Assembly (NCBI GenBank): GCA_044220635.1
Contig: JBGAQP010000023.1
Span: 4,593 to 68,592 of the forward strand
DNA length: 64,000 bases
Origin: JBGAQP01 sp044220635
GTDB lineage: Bacteria > Pseudomonadota > Gammaproteobacteria > Burkholderiales > Usitatibacteraceae
Direction: 5' to 3'
In this document: positions 18,361-28,563 of the stretch, piece after piece
Position numbering within the stretch: the stretch's first letter is position 1
Layout of the letters: every line of letters starts with the position of its first letter
Position numbers and translations under genes: made by a program
The notes under the pieces: generated by a model
Seen by the model: only the letters and a program-made list of their open reading frames with translations
Told to the model about the DNA's origin: nothing
Database searches by the model: none

Positions 18361-19770
18361 ATGACGGCGCGGCGATTCCTCGCGTTCCTCGCTTGTCTCG
18401 TCGCGGGCTGCGAGTGGTTCGCGGCGAAGCCCCTCGCGCCCGTGGCCGAGAGCGGCGAGCTCGTGGTGCTCACGGTCAACGGGCCGGCGACGTACCACGA
18501 GGACGCCGAGGGCCACCCCACGGGCTTCGAGTTCGACCTCGCCACGCTCTTCGCGAAGGAGCTGGGCGTTCCCGCGCGCTTCGTGCTCGCCGACGACCCG
18601 CGCAAGATCGAGCCCACGCTTCGCCGCGGCCAGGCACACCTCGCCGCGGCCGCGCTCACGCGCGGCTTCGACTTCCCCGGCGGCGTGGCCTGGGGGCCGA
18701 CCTACTTCCGCTCCCGCCTGCAGGTGGTCTGGCGCTCGGCGGAGCCCAGGCCCGCGACCTTCGCCGACATCGCGGGCCGGCGCGTCGGCGTGATCGAGGA
18801 ATCGATCGCCGACCACGTGCTCACGCAGCCGCCGGTGCTCTCCACCCCGATCGAGCGCCTGCCCTCCGACGCCGCGACGGCGGACCTCCTCGCGCAGGTC
18901 ACCGACGGCCGCCTCGACTTCGCGCTCGTGGAATCGACGCGCTTCACGCTCAACCGCAAGTTCTTCCCGCAGCTCGACGTCGCCTTCAGCCTCGGGCGGG
19001 AGTTCGACTACGCCTGGCTCATCTCCCCCGTGGACCGCGCGCGGCTCGCGAAGGCCGCGCGCGCGTTCTTCGAGCGCATCGAGAAGGACGGAACGCTCAA
19101 GCGCCTGGCCGACCGCTACTACGCCCACGCGGCGCGCATCTCGGCGATCGACGCGGGCACGCTCCTCGAGCGCATCGAGAGCCACCTGCCGGGGCTGCGG
19201 CCCCATTTCGAGGAGGCCGAGCGGCAAGTCGGCGTCGACTGGCGCCTCATCGCCGCCGTCGGCTACCAGGAATCGCACTGGGACGCGCTCGCCACCTCGC
19301 CTACGGGCGTGCGCGGCCTCATGATGCTCACGGAGGAGACCGCCGAGCGGCTCAAGGTGCGCGACCGGCTCGACGCGCGCGAGAGCATCCTCGGGGGCGC
19401 GCGCTACTTCGCGATGCTCGCCGCGCAGCTGCCCGCGCGCATCCCGGAGCCCGACCGGACCTTCCTCGCGCTCGCCGCCTACAACCTGGGCCTGGGCCAC
19501 CTCGAGGACGCGCGCATCCTCGCGCAGCGAAGCGGCCTGAGTCCCGACCGCTGGCAGGACGTGAAGCAGGTGCTGGGGCGGCTCGCCGATCCCGCGGCCT
19601 ACACGACGCTCAAGCACGGCTTCGCCCGGGGCCACGAGGCGCTGCAGTTCGTGGACAACGTGCGCAACTACCACGACATCCTCGCGCGCCGGGCGCCGCG
19701 CGAGGCGCCGCTCGCGCCCCGGGCCGCCGCCGCTCAGAGCTCCTCGAACGCCTCCGTCTCGCCGAGGTGA
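18361..19770 (+). CDS. mltF: Membrane-bound lytic murein transglycosylase F-like lipoprotein
   Basis: Cleaves peptidoglycan glycan strands from the outer-membrane side. The 469-residue product has a lipobox (LACLVAGC, Cys17), an N-terminal ABC-type solute-binding domain (residues about 35-255) and a C-terminal SLT goose-lysozyme-like domain with catalytic Glu304 in GYQESHWDALATSPTGVRGL. This two-domain order is specific to MltF. The last 37 bases overlap the 3' end of the convergent histidine phosphatase gene, an unusually deep tail overlap that makes the C-terminal Ser/Ala-rich tail probably dispensable. Confidence 0.92.
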   Translation: MTARRFLAFLACLVAGCEWFAAKPLAPVAESGELVVLTVNGPATYHEDAEGHPTGFEFDLATLFAKELGVPARFVLADDPRKIEPTLRRGQAHLAAAALTRGFDFPGGVAWGPTYFRSRLQVVWRSAEPRPATFADIAGRRVGVIEESIADHVLTQPPVLSTPIERLPSDAATADLLAQVTDGRLDFALVESTRFTLNRKFFPQLDVAFSLGREFDYAWLISPVDRARLAKAARAFFERIEKDGTLKRLADRYYAHAARISAIDAGTLLERIESHLPGLRPHFEEAERQVGVDWRLIAAVGYQESHWDALATSPTGVRGLMMLTEETAERLKVRDRLDARESILGGARYFAMLAAQLPARIPEPDRTFLALAAYNLGLGHLEDARILAQRSGLSPDRWQDVKQVLGRLADPAAYTTLKHGFARGHEALQFVDNVRNYHDILARRAPREAPLAPRAAAAQSSSNASVSPR

Positions 19771-20359
19771 GCGATGTCGCCCCAGGCCTCGACGACCCAG
19801 CGCCCGCCCTCGCAGGCGAGCGCGTTGAAGGACGCGTTCACGATCGGGATCGGGTGCGGGGTGGCGATGCCGATGCCGTGGATCACGCGGTAGAGGGAGG
19901 CGAGCACTCCCCCGTGGGAGACGACCGCGATCCGGCGGCCCGCGTGCGCCTCGGCGAGCGCCTCGAAGGTCGCGCGCACCCGCTCGTAGAGCTGGCGCCG
20001 GCTCTCGCCGCCCGGGATGACGTAGTCGGGGTCGGTCTCGCGCACTTTCGAGAAGACGTCGGGGTACTCGTGGTCGAGCTCGCCGTAGGTGAGGCCCTCG
20101 CCGCGGCCGAAGTTGCGCTCGCGCAGGCCCGGGTCGGTGGCGATCGCGTGGCCCGTGCGCGCGGCGATGATCCGCGCGGTGGCGAGCGCGCGGCCCAGGT
20201 CGCTCGAGACGAGCGCGTCGAAGTTCTCCGAGGCGAGGCGGCGCGCGATCGCCTCGGCCTGGGCCACGCCCGCGGCGGTGAGCGGGCTGTCGCTGTGGCC
20301 CTGGATGCGCGAGGCGACGTTCCAGTCCGTCTCGCCGTGGCGGATGACGATGAAGCGCG

Positions 20360-20363
<4 letters not shown>
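19734..20363 (-). CDS. Histidine phosphatase family protein (GpmB/CobC-like)
   Basis: Phosphoglycerate-mutase-fold phosphatase, 209 residues. Catalytic motif VIRHGETDWN at the N-terminus, SSDLGRALATARI, RERNFGRGEGLT and the second catalytic His in VVSHGGVLASL. The family covers broad-specificity phosphatases, cofactor-dependent mutases and alpha-ribazole phosphatases; no cobalamin genes are nearby, so specificity is open. GTG start overlaps the serS stop as GTGA. Confidence 0.88.
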
Positions 20364-21634
<1,271 letters not shown>

Positions 21635-21773
21635 GGGCATCGTCCCGGCGGGGGCCGGGATCCGTTTGCGGTTGGGTGGGTCCGGGGTGCGCCCGGAGCG
21701 CGACGAGGCCTATCCCGCCCGGCGGGATCGGCGCGAGGAGGAGGCGAGGAAGCGGGCGAGGTAGCGCATGGCG

Positions 21774-23096
21774 CTATTTTGGCGTTTTCCCCGCCTTCTC
21801 GTCCAGCGAGCGCAGGTGCGCGAGCTTCTCGCGGATCTTCGCCTCGAGCCCGCGTTCGGTCGGGCGGTACCAGCCCGGGGGGCGCATGCCCTCGGGCAGG
21901 TAGGACTCGCCCGCGGCGTAGCCTTCCTGCTCGTCGTGGGCGTAGCGGTAGCCCTCGCCGTAGCCCAGGTTCTTCATGAGCTTCGTGGGGGCGTTGCGGA
22001 TGTGCAGCGGCACCGGCCGGCTGCCGTCCTCGGCCACGAAGGCCCGGGCCGCGCCGTAGGCGAGGTAGACCGCGTTCGACTTCGGGGCGACGGCGAGGTA
22101 GAGCACGCACTCGGCGAGCGCGAGCTCGCCCTCGGGGCTGCCGAGGCGCTCGTAGACCGTGGCGGCGTTCACCGCCACCTCGAGCGCGCGCGGGTCGGCG
22201 AGTCCCACGTCCTCGGTGGCCATGCGGATCATGCGCCGCGAGAGGTAGCGCGGGTCGGCCCCGCCATCGAGCATGCGCACGAACCAGTAGAGCGCGGCGT
22301 CGGGGTCGCTGCCGCGCACGCTCTTGTGCAGCGCCGAGATCTGGTCGTAGAAGTTCTCCCCGCCCTTGTCGAAGCGCCGGCCCGCGCGCGATTGCACCGC
22401 GTTCACGAACTCGACGTCGGCCCCGTGGCGCCCCTCCAGGCGCGCGGCCTGCACGACCTGCTCGACGAAGTTGAGCGAGCGCCGCGCGTCGCCGTCGGCG
22501 ATCTCGGCGAGCCGGCGCACCGCCTCGTCGGTGGCGTCGAGCCGCTCGGCCTCGAAGCCGCGGCGCACCAGGCGCTCGAGGTCCTCCGGCGCGAGGCTCT
22601 CCAGGACGTAGACCTGGGCGCGCGACAGGAGCGCGCCGTTCACCTCGAAGGAGGGGTTCTCGGTGGTGGCGCCGATGAAGGTGAACAGGCCCGACTCGAC
22701 GTGCGGCAGGAACGCGTCCTGCTGGGACTTGTTGAAGCGGTGCACCTCGTCGACGAACACGATCGTCGCGCGGCCGTACTGGTCGCGGTTCAGGCGCGCG
22801 CGCTCGACCGCCTCGCGGATCTCCTTCACCCCCGCGAGCACCGCGGAGATCGCGATGAAGTCCGCCGCGAAGGACTTCGCCATGAGGCGCGCGAGCGTGG
22901 TCTTGCCCACCCCGGGCGGCCCCCAGAGGATCATCGAATGGGGTCGCCCCGAGCGCAGCGCCACCCACAGGGGCTTGCCCTCGCCGAGCAGATGGCGCTG
23001 GCCGACCACCTCGTCCACGGCCTGCGGGCGCAGGCGCTCCGCGAGCGGCACCACCACCTCGCCCGATTCGGAGAAGAGCTCCCGCGAGTCGTTCAT
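21774..23096 (-). CDS. rarA: Replication-associated recombination protein A (AAA+ ATPase)
   Basis: RarA/MgsA, a clamp-loader-like ATPase acting at stalled replication forks. The 440-residue product has Walker A GPPGVGKTT (59-67), Walker B IVFVDEVHRF, sensor ATTENPSFEV and the C-terminal tetramerisation region ending in the conserved PPGWYRPTERGLEAKI. Located between lolA and serS, the widespread proteobacterial order. The 133-bp gap to serS holds a small palindrome (ATCCCGCC-C-GGCGGGAT, 21712-21728) without a T tract. Confidence 0.95.
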   Translation of the reverse strand: MNDSRELFSESGEVVVPLAERLRPQAVDEVVGQRHLLGEGKPLWVALRSGRPHSMILWGPPGVGKTTLARLMAKSFAADFIAISAVLAGVKEIREAVERARLNRDQYGRATIVFVDEVHRFNKSQQDAFLPHVESGLFTFIGATTENPSFEVNGALLSRAQVYVLESLAPEDLERLVRRGFEAERLDATDEAVRRLAEIADGDARRSLNFVEQVVQAARLEGRHGADVEFVNAVQSRAGRRFDKGGENFYDQISALHKSVRGSDPDAALYWFVRMLDGGADPRYLSRRMIRMATEDVGLADPRALEVAVNAATVYERLGSPEGELALAECVLYLAVAPKSNAVYLAYGAARAFVAEDGSRPVPLHIRNAPTKLMKNLGYGEGYRYAHDEQEGYAAGESYLPEGMRPPGWYRPTERGLEAKIREKLAHLRSLDEKAGKTPK

Positions 23097-23131
23097 GGAT
23101 CCATGATAAGCCCGGCCCGGGCGCCGGCCGC

Positions 23132-23764
23132 CTAGCGCTTCGGCGCGCGCGACTCGTCGAGGACGTCGGCGCCCGCGGGCGGCTCGAAGACGAAGACCTC
23201 GGGCGCGATGCGGGGATTGGCCTTGAGATCGCTGAAGCGGAGCATCGTGCGCCCGCCCAGGGCGTCGTGCAGTTCCATCGCCGCGAGCGCGCGTCCCCGC
23301 AGCCCGAGGCGAACGCGCTCGAACCCGGTGTCCTTCTCGCGCGGGACCGCCTCGACCCAGGCGAGGCCGTCGGCCATGCCGCCTTCGGTCAGGGTGAAGA
23401 CCGCCGTGACGTCCTCGCGCCCCGCGAGGAGCGCGGCCGGGGTGGCGGAGATCGCCTTGTCGATGGCGCGCACGCTCACCTGGTTCAGGTCCGGGTCGTG
23501 GATCCACAGCCGCGTGCCGTCGCCCACCAGGAGCTGGCGCGAGGGCGGATCGTAGGCCCAGCGCATGCGCCCGGGGCGCGAGAACGCGAAGCGGCCCGTG
23601 GCCGACTCGACGCTGCGGCCGTCGCGGTCGAAGACCTTCTGCTCGAAGCGCGCGGTGGCGCTCCTCGTGGTGGCGCTGAAGGCGAGGAAGTCGTCGACGG
23701 CGCCCGCGGCGGCGGGCAGCGCCGCCGCGGCGGCGAGCGCGGCCGCGAGCCGCAGCCTTCCCAT
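23132..23764 (-). CDS. lolA: Outer membrane lipoprotein carrier protein LolA
   Basis: Periplasmic chaperone that ferries lipoproteins from LolCDE to LolB. The 210-residue product has a signal peptide (MGRLRLAAALAAAAALPAAAGA) and the LolA beta-barrel elements RFAFSRPGRMRWAYDPPSRQ and GTRLWIHDPDLNQVS. I use ATG 23764; a GTG two codons upstream (23770) would overlap the ftsK stop as GTGA. Same order ftsK-lolA-rarA-serS as in many proteobacteria. Confidence 0.93.
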   Translation of the reverse strand: MGRLRLAAALAAAAALPAAAGAVDDFLAFSATTRSATARFEQKVFDRDGRSVESATGRFAFSRPGRMRWAYDPPSRQLLVGDGTRLWIHDPDLNQVSVRAIDKAISATPAALLAGREDVTAVFTLTEGGMADGLAWVEAVPREKDTGFERVRLGLRGRALAAMELHDALGGRTMLRFSDLKANPRIAPEVFVFEPPAGADVLDESRAPKR

Positions 23765-23766
23765 CC

Positions 23767-26052
23767 TCACTTCTCCGCGCGCGAGGGCACGAGGATCTCG
23801 CGGTTGCCGTTGGAGGCCATCGGCGAAACGAGGCCCGCGCGCTCCATGTCCTCGATGAGGCGCGCCGCGCGGTTGTAGCCGATGCGCAGGTGGCGCTGCA
23901 CGAGCGAGATCGAGGCGCGGCGGTTCTGCAGGACGATCTGCACGGCCTGGTCGTAGAGCGGGTCGGCCTCGCCCGACGCCCCGCCCTCGCCCGGGGCCCC
24001 ACCCTCCGCGGGCTCGGGCTCCTCGAGGATGCCCTCGATGTACTGCGCCTCGCCCTGCTTCTTCAGGTACTCGACGACCCGGTGCACCTCGGCGTCGGCG
24101 ACGTAGGCGCCGTGCACGCGCTGCGGCATCCCCGAGCCCGGCGGCAGGTAGAGCATGTCGCCCTGGCCGAGCAGGCTCTCGGCGCCCTGCTGGTCGAGGA
24201 TGGTGCGCGAGTCGATGCGCGAGGAGACCTGGAAGGCGATGCGCGTGGGGACGTTCGCCTTGATGAGGCCGGTGATCACGTCCACGGAAGGGCGCTGCGT
24301 GGCGAGCACCAGGTGGATGCCCGAGGCGCGCGACTTCTGCGCGAGCCGCGCGATCAGCTCCTCGACCTTCTTGCCCGCGACCATCATCAGGTCGGCGAGC
24401 TCGTCCATCACGACCACGATCAGCGGCAGGGTCTCGAGTTCCTCGGGATCGTCCGGCGTGAGGCTGAAGGGGTGCTTGAGCGGCGCCTTCCTCTCGATGC
24501 CCTCGCGCACCTTCGCGTTGTACGCGGCGATGTTGCGCACCGCGAGCGCCGACATGAGGCGGTAGCGCCGGTCCATCTCCGCCACGCACCAGTGGAGCGC
24601 CGCCGCCGCGTGGCGCATGTCGGTGACCACGGGTGCCAGCAGGTGCGGGATGCCCTCGTAGGCCGAGAGCTCGAGCATCTTCGGGTCCACGAGGATCAGG
24701 CGCACGTCGCTCGCCGGGGACTTGTAGACGAGCGAGAGGATCATCGCGTTGATCGCGACCGACTTGCCCGAGCCCGTCGTGCCCGCCACGAGCAGGTGGG
24801 GCATGCGTGCGAGGTCGACGACCACGGGCTTGCCGGTGATGTCCTTGCCGAGCGCCATCGCGAGGCGCGCGTGCTGGTCGGCGTAGGCCTGGGAGCCCAC
24901 GATCTCCGAGAGCCGCACGATCTCGCGCTTCGGGTTCGGGATCTCGAGTCCCATGCACGAGGTGCCCGGGATCGTCTCCACCACGCGGATCGAGGTGACC
25001 GAGAGGGCGCGGGCGAGGTCGCGCGCGAGGTTCACGACCTGCGCGCCCTTCACCCCCACGGCGGGCTCGACCTCGTAGCGCGTGATCACCGGCCCGGGGT
25101 AGGCCGCGACCACCTTCACCTGCACGCTGAAGTCGAGGAGCTTCCTTTCGATCAGGCGCGAGGTGTACTCGAGCGTCTCGGAGGTGGGCCGCTCGACGTG
25201 GGGATCGGGCGGGTCGAGCAGCGCGATCGGCGGCAGGGGCGAGTCGGGAAGGTCCGCGAAGAGCGGCACCTGGCGCTCGCGCACCACGCGCTCGCTGCGG
25301 GGCACCTCGACCGCGGGCATCTCGATGCGGATGGGCTCGCGCTCCTCGAGGATCTTCTTCACCTCCTCGACCTTGTCCTCGCGCTCCCGGGCCGCGATCC
25401 GGCCCTCCTCGCGGTCGCGCCGCGCCTCGAGGCGGCCCCGGACGGCCCCGTGGAGCCACTCGAGCCCGGCGCCGAGCGCCTCGGCGAAGCGGATCCAGGA
25501 AAGCCCCGTGAAGACGCTGAAGGCCGCGGCCATGGCGGCGATGAGCACGAGCGTGCCGCCGGTGAAGCCGAGCGTGCGCGAGACGAATCCCGCGAGGACC
25601 GCGCCGAGCACGCCGCCCGGGGCGAGGGGCAGCGCGGCGCCCAGGCTGTGCAGGCGCATCGCCTCGAGGGCCGAGCTCGCGGCGATCAGGACCGCGAAGC
25701 CCGCCACCGCGGCCGCAAGCGAGCGCCGGCTGAGGATCTCCCAGGCCTCGACGCGGGGATACATCCGCAGGATCCCGAGGAAGGCGAAGGCGACCCACCA
25801 CCAGGCCGACAGGCCGAAGAGGTAGAGCAGCGCTTCCGCGATCCAGGCCCCGAGCGCGCCACCCTGGTTGAGCGGCGCGGCGACCGATCCGCTGTGGAAG
25901 GGGCCTGCGTCGGCCGGGTGGTAGCTCGCGAGGACGAGGGCGAGGTAGAGGCCGACGGCCGCGAGCAGGATCCAGAGCGCCTCGCGAAGGATCCGGCCGA
26001 GGCGGGGCTTTCCGTTCGGGATATCGCTGCGGCTCTGGGGAATGTCGGCCAT
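23767..26052 (-). CDS. ftsK: DNA translocase FtsK
   Basis: Septal DNA pump that resolves and segregates chromosome termini. The 761-residue product has four to five N-terminal membrane segments, a short linker (charged, about residues 200-280), the RecA-like motor with Walker A AGTTGSGKSVAINAM and Walker B LIVVVMDELADLMM, and the C-terminal gamma winged helix (RRASISLVQRHLRIGYNRAA) that reads KOPS sites. Compact compared with E. coli FtsK (1329). Start ATG 26052 (MADIPQSRSD); an in-frame GTG lies 15 bases upstream. Confidence 0.96.
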   Translation of the reverse strand: MADIPQSRSDIPNGKPRLGRILREALWILLAAVGLYLALVLASYHPADAGPFHSGSVAAPLNQGGALGAWIAEALLYLFGLSAWWWVAFAFLGILRMYPRVEAWEILSRRSLAAAVAGFAVLIAASSALEAMRLHSLGAALPLAPGGVLGAVLAGFVSRTLGFTGGTLVLIAAMAAAFSVFTGLSWIRFAEALGAGLEWLHGAVRGRLEARRDREEGRIAAREREDKVEEVKKILEEREPIRIEMPAVEVPRSERVVRERQVPLFADLPDSPLPPIALLDPPDPHVERPTSETLEYTSRLIERKLLDFSVQVKVVAAYPGPVITRYEVEPAVGVKGAQVVNLARDLARALSVTSIRVVETIPGTSCMGLEIPNPKREIVRLSEIVGSQAYADQHARLAMALGKDITGKPVVVDLARMPHLLVAGTTGSGKSVAINAMILSLVYKSPASDVRLILVDPKMLELSAYEGIPHLLAPVVTDMRHAAAALHWCVAEMDRRYRLMSALAVRNIAAYNAKVREGIERKAPLKHPFSLTPDDPEELETLPLIVVVMDELADLMMVAGKKVEELIARLAQKSRASGIHLVLATQRPSVDVITGLIKANVPTRIAFQVSSRIDSRTILDQQGAESLLGQGDMLYLPPGSGMPQRVHGAYVADAEVHRVVEYLKKQGEAQYIEGILEEPEPAEGGAPGEGGASGEADPLYDQAVQIVLQNRRASISLVQRHLRIGYNRAARLIEDMERAGLVSPMASNGNREILVPSRAEK

Positions 26053-26114
26053 CAAGGATGCGCGCACCGGGATGCCGGATTATATCCGGCGGCGCGCGCC
26101 CGCGGCCGTCCCGC

Positions 26115-26807
26115 CTAGAGCGACGGCGGCAGCTCGCGGTTGATGATCGTGATCGACTTCGACTCCACCGCGATGAAGCCGCGGTCCGAGAGGTCCTTGA
26201 GGATGCGGTTCACCATCTCGCGCGAGGCCCCGACCATGTTGGCGAGGTCCTGCTGGGAGAGCTTCTCACCCACCATGAGCTTGCCGTTGTTGTAGACCGC
26301 GAGCTCGAGCAGCGTGCTCGCCACGCGCCCGTAGACGTCCATCAGGGCGAGGGTGCCGATCTTGCGGTCGGCCTCGCGCACGCGCTGCGCGAGGATGCGC
26401 ATCACGACGTTCGCGATCTTGGGCGCCCGGTGGACGCATTCCTCGAAGGCGTTGTGCGACAGGATGTGGAAGGTCGCGGGCTCCAGCGTCGTGACCGAGG
26501 CCGAGCGCGGCTGCTTGTCGATCATCGACATCTCGCCGAAGAAGTCCCCGGGTCCGAGGATCTTCAGGATGATCTCCCGGCCGTCCTCGTCGCCGATGAA
26601 CACCTTCACCTTGCCCGACTGGATCATGTAGAGCGAATCGCCCATCTCGCCCTCGGTGAGGACGACGGCGCTCTTCGGATAGGACTTCTCGACGGCGACG
26701 GCCCGGACGATGTCGAGCTCGAGGTCGGAGAGCTGGGTGAAGAACGGGACCGCCTTCAGGGTCATGGTCCGTTCGCCCACGGCGTTTCTTCGGCTGTGCA
26801 CGGTCAT
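26115..26807 (-). CDS. Crp/Fnr family transcriptional regulator
   Basis: One-component regulator, 230 residues: a cNMP-type sensor domain (GDSLYMIQSGKVKVFIG, PGDFFGEMSMIDKQPRSASV), the dimerisation helix (LAQRVREADRKIGTLALMDV) and a winged HTH (LSQQDLANMVGASREMVNRI). No Fnr-type cysteine cluster is present; ligand unknown. Start ATG 26807 has the ribosome site AAGGAAG; an internal ATG at 26765 (MTLKAVPFF) is the alternative if transcription starts very close to 26807. Divergent from trxB across 228 bp. Confidence 0.88.
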   Translation of the reverse strand: MTVHSRRNAVGERTMTLKAVPFFTQLSDLELDIVRAVAVEKSYPKSAVVLTEGEMGDSLYMIQSGKVKVFIGDEDGREIILKILGPGDFFGEMSMIDKQPRSASVTTLEPATFHILSHNAFEECVHRAPKIANVVMRILAQRVREADRKIGTLALMDVYGRVASTLLELAVYNNGKLMVGEKLSQQDLANMVGASREMVNRILKDLSDRGFIAVESKSITIINRELPPSL

Positions 26808-26813
26808 GGCTTC

Positions 26814-26843
26814 CTTATCTGCGAAAATGCCCTTGTTTGTCAA
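26814..26843 (-). promoter_or_regulatory. Candidate promoter of the Crp/Fnr gene
   Basis: A perfect -35 TTGACA (26843-26838), an 18-base spacer and GATAAG (26819-26814) read leftwards. The -35 is part of the inverted repeat CTTG-TTTGT-CAAG (26832-26844), which could be an operator. The -10 overlaps the ribosome site, implying a start of transcription at or next to the first ATG. Confidence 0.5.
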
Positions 26844-27035
26844 GTATTTATGGGCTGGCTTCCAAGGCGCCTTGAATGCGGCCCGCGCGCCTCCTGCACG
26901 CAGAACAGAGCGCGGCGCCCGAATCTTCCCACAGAGTGGCCCTGTTCCGCAGGAGTGCGCGACGGGCGGGGCCGGGCTTGCGACGGGTGCGATAATCCCC
27001 ATCTGCCCTTTCCGGACCCTCGCGAAGGCCTCCGA

Positions 27036-27989
27036 ATGACCACCGAACACAGCCGCCTGCTCATCCTCGGCTCCGGCCCCGCGGGCTACACCGCCGCCGT
27101 CTATGCCGCCCGCGCCAACCTGAAGCCGGTGCTCGTCACCGGCCTCGCCCAGGGCGGCCAGCTCATGACCACGACCGACGTGGACAACTGGCCGGCGGAC
27201 GCCGCCGGCGTCCAGGGCCCCGAGCTCATGGAGCGCTTCCTCAGGCACGCGGAGCGATTCGAGACGCGGATCGTCTTCGACCAGATCCACACCGCGAAGC
27301 TCGGGGAGAAGCCCTTCACGCTCGTGGGCGACTCGGGCACCTACACCTGCGACGCGCTGATCATCGCCACCGGCGCCTCGGCCATGTACCTCGGCCTCGC
27401 TTCGGAGCAGGCGTACATGGGCAAGGGCGTATCGGGCTGCGCGACCTGCGACGGCTTCTTCTTCAAGGGGCAGGACGTGTGCGTGGTCGGCGGCGGCAAC
27501 ACCGCGGTCGAGGAGGCGCTCTACCTGTCCAACATCGCCCGGCACGTCACCGTGATCCACCGGCGCGAGCGTTTCCGCGCCGAGAAGATCCTCCAGGACA
27601 AGCTCCTCGCGAAGGCGAGGGAGGGGAAGGTCACGATCGAGTGGAACCACACGCTCGACGAGGTGCTGGGCGACGCCTCCGGGGTCACCGGCGTGCGCAT
27701 CAAGTCGACGCAGGACGGGCGCACGAAGGAGATCAAGGTCTCCGGCTGCTTCATCGCGATCGGCCACCGCCCCAACACGGAGCTCTTCGTGGGGCAGCTC
27801 GAGATGAAGGGCGGCTACATCGTCACCCGCTCGGGGCAGGATGGGGGCGCCACGGCCACGAGCATCCCGGGCGTGTTCGCCGCGGGCGACGTGCAGGACC
27901 ACGTCTACCGGCAGGCGGTGACGAGCGCGGCCTCGGGCTGCATGGCGGCGCTCGACGCCGACAAGTACCTGGAGAGCCTCGCGGGATGA
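27036..27989 (+). CDS. trxB: Thioredoxin-disulfide reductase
   Basis: NADPH- and FAD-dependent reductase of thioredoxin. The 317-residue product has the FAD-binding GSGPAGYTAAVYAARA, the redox pair Cys135-Ala-Thr-Cys138 (GCATCDGFFF), the NADPH loop VVGGGNTAVEEALYLSN with HRRERFRA, and the C-terminal GVFAAGDVQDHVYRQ. A GATAAT lies 40 bases before the ATG. It begins a plus-strand run of closely packed genes extending to mtfA. Confidence 0.97.
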   Translation: MTTEHSRLLILGSGPAGYTAAVYAARANLKPVLVTGLAQGGQLMTTTDVDNWPADAAGVQGPELMERFLRHAERFETRIVFDQIHTAKLGEKPFTLVGDSGTYTCDALIIATGASAMYLGLASEQAYMGKGVSGCATCDGFFFKGQDVCVVGGGNTAVEEALYLSNIARHVTVIHRRERFRAEKILQDKLLAKAREGKVTIEWNHTLDEVLGDASGVTGVRIKSTQDGRTKEIKVSGCFIAIGHRPNTELFVGQLEMKGGYIVTRSGQDGGATATSIPGVFAAGDVQDHVYRQAVTSAASGCMAALDADKYLESLAG

Positions 27990-28558
27990 AGCGTCCCGGG
28001 GCACGGGCCGCGGACCCCGCCGGCTCGCCCGAGGTGCCGCCCGAGGATGTCGCGCTCTTCCGCGCCGAGATGCGCGGCGTGGCCCCGCGGCCGCCGGACA
28101 ACCGCGTCGAGCCTTGGCGCGCGCCCCGCGAGCCGGTGCCCGCCAAGCGCCTCGAGGACGAGCGCGCGGTCCTCGACGAGCTTGCGCGCCTGGGCGCGGA
28201 GGCCGACGACGACGAGATCGAGGAGGACCGGCTCTTCCTGCGCCCGGGACTGCCGCGCGACATCCTGCGAAAGCTCCGTCGCACGCACTGGGTCATCCAG
28301 GAGCACCTCGACCTGCACGGCCTGACCTCGGACGAGGCGGCGGAGGCGACCGCGGCCTTCCTCGCCGAGGCGCGGCGCCGGGGCCTGCGCTGCGTGCGCG
28401 TCGTGCACGGCAAGGGCCTGGGCTCGCGCTCGCGCGTGCCCGTCCTCAAGGTCCGCATCCGCAGGCTCCTCACGCGCCGCGACGAGGTGCTCGCCTTCGT
28501 CGAGCCGCGCGCGGCCGAGGGCGGCGGCGGCGCGGTCATCGTGCTGCTCAAGGCCTGA
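27986..28558 (+). CDS. Smr domain protein (SmrA/SmrB-like)
   Basis: A 190-residue protein with a charged N-terminal half and a C-terminal Smr domain (HLDLHGLTSDEAAEATAAFL, then VRVVHGKGLGSRSRVPVLK). The DLHG and HGKG motifs are those of Smr endonucleases; SmrB acts on mRNA at collided ribosomes. Substrate here is not determined. ATG overlaps the trxB stop as ATGA, so it is likely translated from the same message. Confidence 0.9.
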   Translation: MKRPGARAADPAGSPEVPPEDVALFRAEMRGVAPRPPDNRVEPWRAPREPVPAKRLEDERAVLDELARLGAEADDDEIEEDRLFLRPGLPRDILRKLRRTHWVIQEHLDLHGLTSDEAAEATAAFLAEARRRGLRCVRVVHGKGLGSRSRVPVLKVRIRRLLTRRDEVLAFVEPRAAEGGGGAVIVLLKA

Positions 28559-28563
28559 GCGCC

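Noticed and set aside
21712..21728. Palindrome ATCCCGCC-C-GGCGGGAT between serS and rarA as an intrinsic terminator
   Set aside because: No T tract on either strand; such GC palindromes arise readily at this composition.
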